NCBI GenBank assembly: GCA_016872155.1
Contig: VHBB01000001.1
Location: 89,007 to 153,006, forward strand
DNA from: Sphingomonadales bacterium
GTDB lineage: Bacteria > Bacteroidota > Bacteroidia > Chitinophagales > Chitinophagaceae
Length of the DNA: 64,000 bases
Direction: 5' to 3'
A program made the translations under genes and the position numbers. The notes under the pieces are model-generated. The model was not told the DNA's origin. It was given only the letters and a program-made list of their open reading frames with translations, and did no database searches. This document shows, in pieces, positions 61,162 to 64,000 of the stretch; position 1 is the first letter of the stretch; every line of letters begins with the position of its first letter.

Positions 61162-62040
61162 ATGCAATTCGATCTGTCGTTATTACCTACTGCAGAGAAG
61201 CAATACTATCTGCAACAGATCGTGGCACCCCGACCCATTTGCTTTGCTTCTACCATCGATAAAGAGGGGCATGTTAATTTGAGTCCTTTTAGTTTCTTTA
61301 ATGTCTTTTCGGCGCAACCTCCCATTGTTATCTTTTCGCCGGCCCGTCGCGTTCGGGACAATACCACTAAGCATACACTCGAAAATGTACAAGAAGTGCC
61401 CGAAGTGGTCATACACATGGTTACCGAAGACATGGTACAACAACAATCATTGGCCAGTTGTGAGTATCCGCGACAGGTAAACGAATTTATCAAAGCAGGC
61501 TTTACACCCGAGCCCGCCCATAAGATTCGGCCTCCGATGATCAAGGAGTGCAAAGTAAAAATGGAATGTCGTGTACAAGAGATCAAACCCTTAGGCACCG
61601 AAGGAGGAGCGGGTAATCTTGTTATCTGTGAGGTCTTGATGCTGCATATTGACGATAGCTTGCTGGATACCGATAAAAAAATGGACCCACGACGCTTGCC
61701 ACTGGTAGCCCGGCTGGGAGGAGATTGGTACAGTGTGGTCAACGAGCAAAATTTATTTCAGGTAGCCAAGCCCAATACACAATTGGGTATGGGGATGGAC
61801 GCGCTGCCTGTTTCCATTCGAAACAGCCTAATTTTTTCTGGCAACGATTTAGGACAGTTGGCCAATTGTACTCGAATACCCGATGTGGATCCGGCCTACG
61901 AAGACGCCCATTTAAAACAGATTATCCAGTACTTCTCGATCAACCCCGAAGAGATGGAAAAAGAACTGCACCGCTATGCCAAAGAGCGGTTGCGCCAGGG
62001 AGATGTGCAGGCAGCCTGGCAGATCTTATTGGCCAGCTAG
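61162..62040 (+). CDS. Flavin reductase family protein
   Basis: A 292-residue FMN-binding split-barrel protein. RPICFASTIDKEGHVNLSPFSFF near the start is the family motif. The reaction (flavin reduction or an oxidoreductase step in aromatic catabolism) is unproven. It is co-transcribed with the FAH gene. Confidence 0.88.
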   Translation: MQFDLSLLPTAEKQYYLQQIVAPRPICFASTIDKEGHVNLSPFSFFNVFSAQPPIVIFSPARRVRDNTTKHTLENVQEVPEVVIHMVTEDMVQQQSLASCEYPRQVNEFIKAGFTPEPAHKIRPPMIKECKVKMECRVQEIKPLGTEGGAGNLVICEVLMLHIDDSLLDTDKKMDPRRLPLVARLGGDWYSVVNEQNLFQVAKPNTQLGMGMDALPVSIRNSLIFSGNDLGQLANCTRIPDVDPAYEDAHLKQIIQYFSINPEEMEKELHRYAKERLRQGDVQAAWQILLAS

Positions 62041-62117
62041 GGATGTCAATTCGAGATTTTCAGCTTAACTAGTTGATTTACAGTAATTTAATTTGAACAT
62101 GCCTTTTCAGCCCATCG

Positions 62118-62148
62118 ATTGCAGATTAGCAAAACCTAAATATCTTTG
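62118..62148 (+). promoter_or_regulatory. Promoter of the outer-membrane barrel gene
   Basis: ATTG (62118-62121), 19-nt spacer and an exact TATCTTTG (62141-62148), leaving a leader of about 60 nt. Confidence 0.6.
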
Positions 62149-62216
62149 CGCGCAACGGCCTAAGGGATAAATTCTTAACTTAGAAAGTCGTTATCAAACG
62201 AACCAAACAGACTGAT

Positions 62217-62891
62217 ATGAAAAAACTGTATTTCTTGCTGGCTTCTGCTGCGGCCCTGCTTACTGTTCCCTCTTTTGCCCAAAAAGCCAGTGTTGGCTTT
62301 AGCGGAGGTGTAACCCTGGCCAACCAATACGGAAAGAAAGGCGGAAAATTAATTACCGACGATCAAAAGATCGGCTACACGGTAGGACTTGAGATGGATG
62401 CACCTATGTGCAAAGGCAAATTCAGTTTTCACCCAGGTCTTTTCTATGCGCAAAAAGGTCGTATTGAAAATGTGAGTTACAGAGAAAAAACATACTGGAG
62501 TCTTCGCTATGCAGAACTGCAAGCGAACTTTCTGTATAATATGAGCCACAAAAAGACCAATACTTTCTATGTGGGCGGGGGTCCTGCTTTCGCAGTCGAT
62601 CTTCCTTCGTTTGCAGAAACGCGTTTGCTCAATGGTGATCCACTGTTGAGTAACGATTTCGTTAAAAACGGAAAGCGTTCTGTGAACTTTGGTACACTGT
62701 CGAGTTCTGATTTTGTAGGGCCTGATTGGGGCGTTAATCTGATGCTCGGCTATCGCTTAGCCAATGGCTGGTCGGTTGGCTACAACTATACCACCGGTCT
62801 TCGCAACATTAACCCCAACGCTACCGGTAACGACGGCCTGCGTAATCACTTTATGGGATTGCGCATTGGCTACCTGGTTAAGAATAAATGA
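62217..62891 (+). CDS. PorT-like porin family protein (outer-membrane beta-barrel)
   Basis: A 224-residue barrel with signal peptide (~1-21, PSFAQ cleavage). Sequence shows alternating strands with GFSGGVTLANQYG, FHPGLFYAQKGR and GWSVGYNYTTGLRNI. Function is unknown. It is monocistronic, followed by a hairpin and lysS. Confidence 0.87.
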   Translation: MKKLYFLLASAAALLTVPSFAQKASVGFSGGVTLANQYGKKGGKLITDDQKIGYTVGLEMDAPMCKGKFSFHPGLFYAQKGRIENVSYREKTYWSLRYAELQANFLYNMSHKKTNTFYVGGGPAFAVDLPSFAETRLLNGDPLLSNDFVKNGKRSVNFGTLSSSDFVGPDWGVNLMLGYRLANGWSVGYNYTTGLRNINPNATGNDGLRNHFMGLRIGYLVKNK

Positions 62892-62914
62892 TATTCCCCG
62901 CTATAGCGGGACTA

Positions 62915-62943
62915 CGAAAGCCTCCTGTAACGGGAGGCTTTCG
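62915..62943 (+). terminator. Hairpin terminator after the barrel gene
   Basis: An 11-bp stem, CGAAAGCCTCC pairing with GGAGGCTTTCG, 7-nt loop, preceded by a 14-nt palindrome CCCGCTATAGCGGG (62897-62910). No clear T-tract follows, so efficiency is uncertain. Confidence 0.6.
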
Positions 62944-62944
62944 C

Positions 62945-62975
62945 TTTGTAAGCACCTGGCGAAACAATAACTTTG
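62945..62975 (+). promoter_or_regulatory. Promoter of lysS
   Basis: TTTG (62945-62948), exactly 19-nt spacer and TAACTTTG (62968-62975): a perfect match to the Bacteroidota housekeeping promoter. Confidence 0.75.
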
Positions 62976-62997
62976 CGCACGAAACAATGTGGCACTC

Positions 62998-64000
62998 ATG
63001 AGTCTTTCGAATCTTTCTGAACAAGAGCAATTGCGACGCGAAAAACTGGCCGAGCTTATTATGATGGGTATCGAGCCTTACCCCGCTGCGTTGTATCCGG
63101 TCAATAGTTTTTCGGTTGATATCAAGGATAATTTTAGTGATGAAAATGCGGGGGCCTTTGCCAATTGCTGCGTAGCGGGCCGTATTATGAGTGTTCGTGA
63201 TATGGGTAAGGCCAATTTTGCAGTCCTACAAGACACCAAGGGTCGTATTCAACTCTACATAAAACGCGAAGAGATCTGTCCGGGCGAAGACAAGTCCCTT
63301 TACGATGTTGTTTGGAAAAAGCTGCTTGATATCGGTGATATCATCGGTGTAAAAGGGTATGCGTTTCGTACCAAGACCGGCGAGATTACCCTTCATGTAA
63401 AGGAACTTACCCTCCTGAGCAAAGCACTGCGTCCGCTGCCTATCGTCAAAGAGGCCGAAGGTCAAACCTTCGATGCCGTAACAGATCCCGAGTTCAAATA
63501 CCGTCAGCGGTATGCCGACCTGATCATCAATCCCACCGTTCGGGAAACCTTTACGAAAAGGACCAAGCTGATCAATTCGATCCGAGCGTTTTTAAATGAG
63601 CGGGGCGCACTAGAGGTCGATACCCCGGTATTACAATCGATTCCCGGTGGTGCCGCTGCGCGTCCCTTTATTACCCATCACAACGCACTCGATATTCCGT
63701 TGTACCTCCGTATTGCGAACGAACTTTATTTAAAGCGACTGATCGTAGGCGGGTTTGATTGGGTCTATGAGTTTAGCCGCAATTTTCGCAACGAAGGCAT
63801 GGACCGCACCCATAATCCTGAATTTACGATTCTTGAGTTCTACACTGCCTATAAAGATTATTTCTGGATGATGGAAACCACCGAACAATTGCTCGAGCGC
63901 GCCGCTCTTGATGTTTGTGGCCATACGGAAGTACCTGTAGGAGAGAGGACCATTTCGTTCAAGGCTCCTTTTAAGCGGATCACGATCTTTGATGCCATTC
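62998..64000 (+). CDS. lysS: Lysine--tRNA ligase (N-terminal part; runs off the right edge)
   Basis: The first 334 residues of a class II synthetase that charges tRNA-Lys. An OB-fold anticodon-binding domain starts near residue 55 (VAGRIMSVRDMGKANFAVLQD), followed by the YRQRYADLIIN segment and motif 2 (YEFSRNFRNEGMDRTHNPEFT). ATG 62998 gives MSLSNLSEQEQLRREKL, a typical start. Confidence 0.97.
   Translation, partial: MSLSNLSEQEQLRREKLAELIMMGIEPYPAALYPVNSFSVDIKDNFSDENAGAFANCCVAGRIMSVRDMGKANFAVLQDTKGRIQLYIKREEICPGEDKSLYDVVWKKLLDIGDIIGVKGYAFRTKTGEITLHVKELTLLSKALRPLPIVKEAEGQTFDAVTDPEFKYRQRYADLIINPTVRETFTKRTKLINSIRAFLNERGALEVDTPVLQSIPGGAAARPFITHHNALDIPLYLRIANELYLKRLIVGGFDWVYEFSRNFRNEGMDRTHNPEFTILEFYTAYKDYFWMMETTEQLLERAALDVCGHTEVPVGERTISFKAPFKRITIFDAI

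Noticed and set aside
1..64000. tRNA, rRNA, CRISPR, insertion sequence, prophage or defence genes
   Set aside because: None recognised on either strand; all larger ORFs are accounted for by core-type genes.

Overview
The window is chromosomal DNA of a member of the Bacteroidota, most likely order Chitinophagales (Chitinophagaceae-like). Evidence seen here: the gliding/lipoprotein genes gldC, gldD, gldE-like and gldH; families largely confined to this phylum (DUF3109, DUF4290, DUF6089, DUF2911, a deoxyhypusine-synthase-like protein, the GH3/beta-lactamase fusion); very few Shine-Dalgarno sequences; and many upstream regions carrying the Bacteroidota sigma -7 box TAnnTTTG. Genes are tightly packed with ATGA and TGATG overlaps. 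No rRNA, tRNA, CRISPR array, insertion sequence, prophage or defence island was seen. The DNA looks like core genome rather than an accessory island.

Layout. 1-3.5 kb (minus): end of lutB, a DUF3109 protein, gldD, a shortened gldE-like gene and mutY. 3.5-7.2 kb (plus): HU, a TPR protein, a 31-residue AURKAIP1/COX24-type protein, an RNase G/E homologue and a small lipoprotein. 7.2-13.5 kb: a YugP-type zinc peptidase, then radA, comF, a glutathione peroxidase, holB and ricT. 13.5-20.9 kb: a GH3/beta-lactamase fusion, mutL, a PBP4-type carboxypeptidase and an arginase-fold protein. 20.9-28.1 kb: pheS, a 3-hydroxyacyl-CoA dehydrogenase, an epimerase, lpxD, a candidate small RNA, yicC, gldH and a two-component pair. 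28.1-36.3 kb: SDR, yjjG, psd, cdsA, a CPBP protease, dusB, a second glutathione peroxidase, an aldehyde dehydrogenase, tadA and sod. 36.4-50.4 kb (almost all minus): yidD, rnpA, rpmH, murI, two Skp-like chaperones, bamA, uppS, DUF6089, nadK, an extra Omp85 protein, a CBS protein, an alpha/beta hydrolase, cvpA, yqeY, gldC and a glycosyltransferase. 50.4-64 kb: DUF4290, gmk, a DUF21-less CorC-like protein, tatC, rpiB, an M28 peptidase, a DHS-like protein, a hydrolase, a DUF2911 lipoprotein, a cystathionine gamma-synthase family enzyme, a fatty-acid-hydroxylase family protein, an FAH-family hydrolase, a flavin reductase, a porin-like barrel and the start of lysS.

The largest functional block is envelope biogenesis: outer-membrane assembly (bamA, two ompH/skp, a second Omp85), peptidoglycan supply and recycling (uppS, murI, PBP4, NagZ-like GH3), lipid A and phospholipids (lpxD, psd, cdsA) and Tat export. 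A second theme is DNA repair and replication (mutY, radA, mutL, holB, HU).

Most interesting signals: (1) a candidate ~69-nt small RNA at 24906-24974 whose unpaired centre is perfectly complementary over 15 nt to the radA leader, which also carries a GAAA-capped hairpin; (2) two separate CNNM/CorC-type genes, the gldE-like one and the one after gmk, that both lack the DUF21 membrane domain; (3) several genes whose -7 box lies only 4-6 nt from the start codon, implying leaderless mRNAs; (4) strong over-representation of CGATCG.
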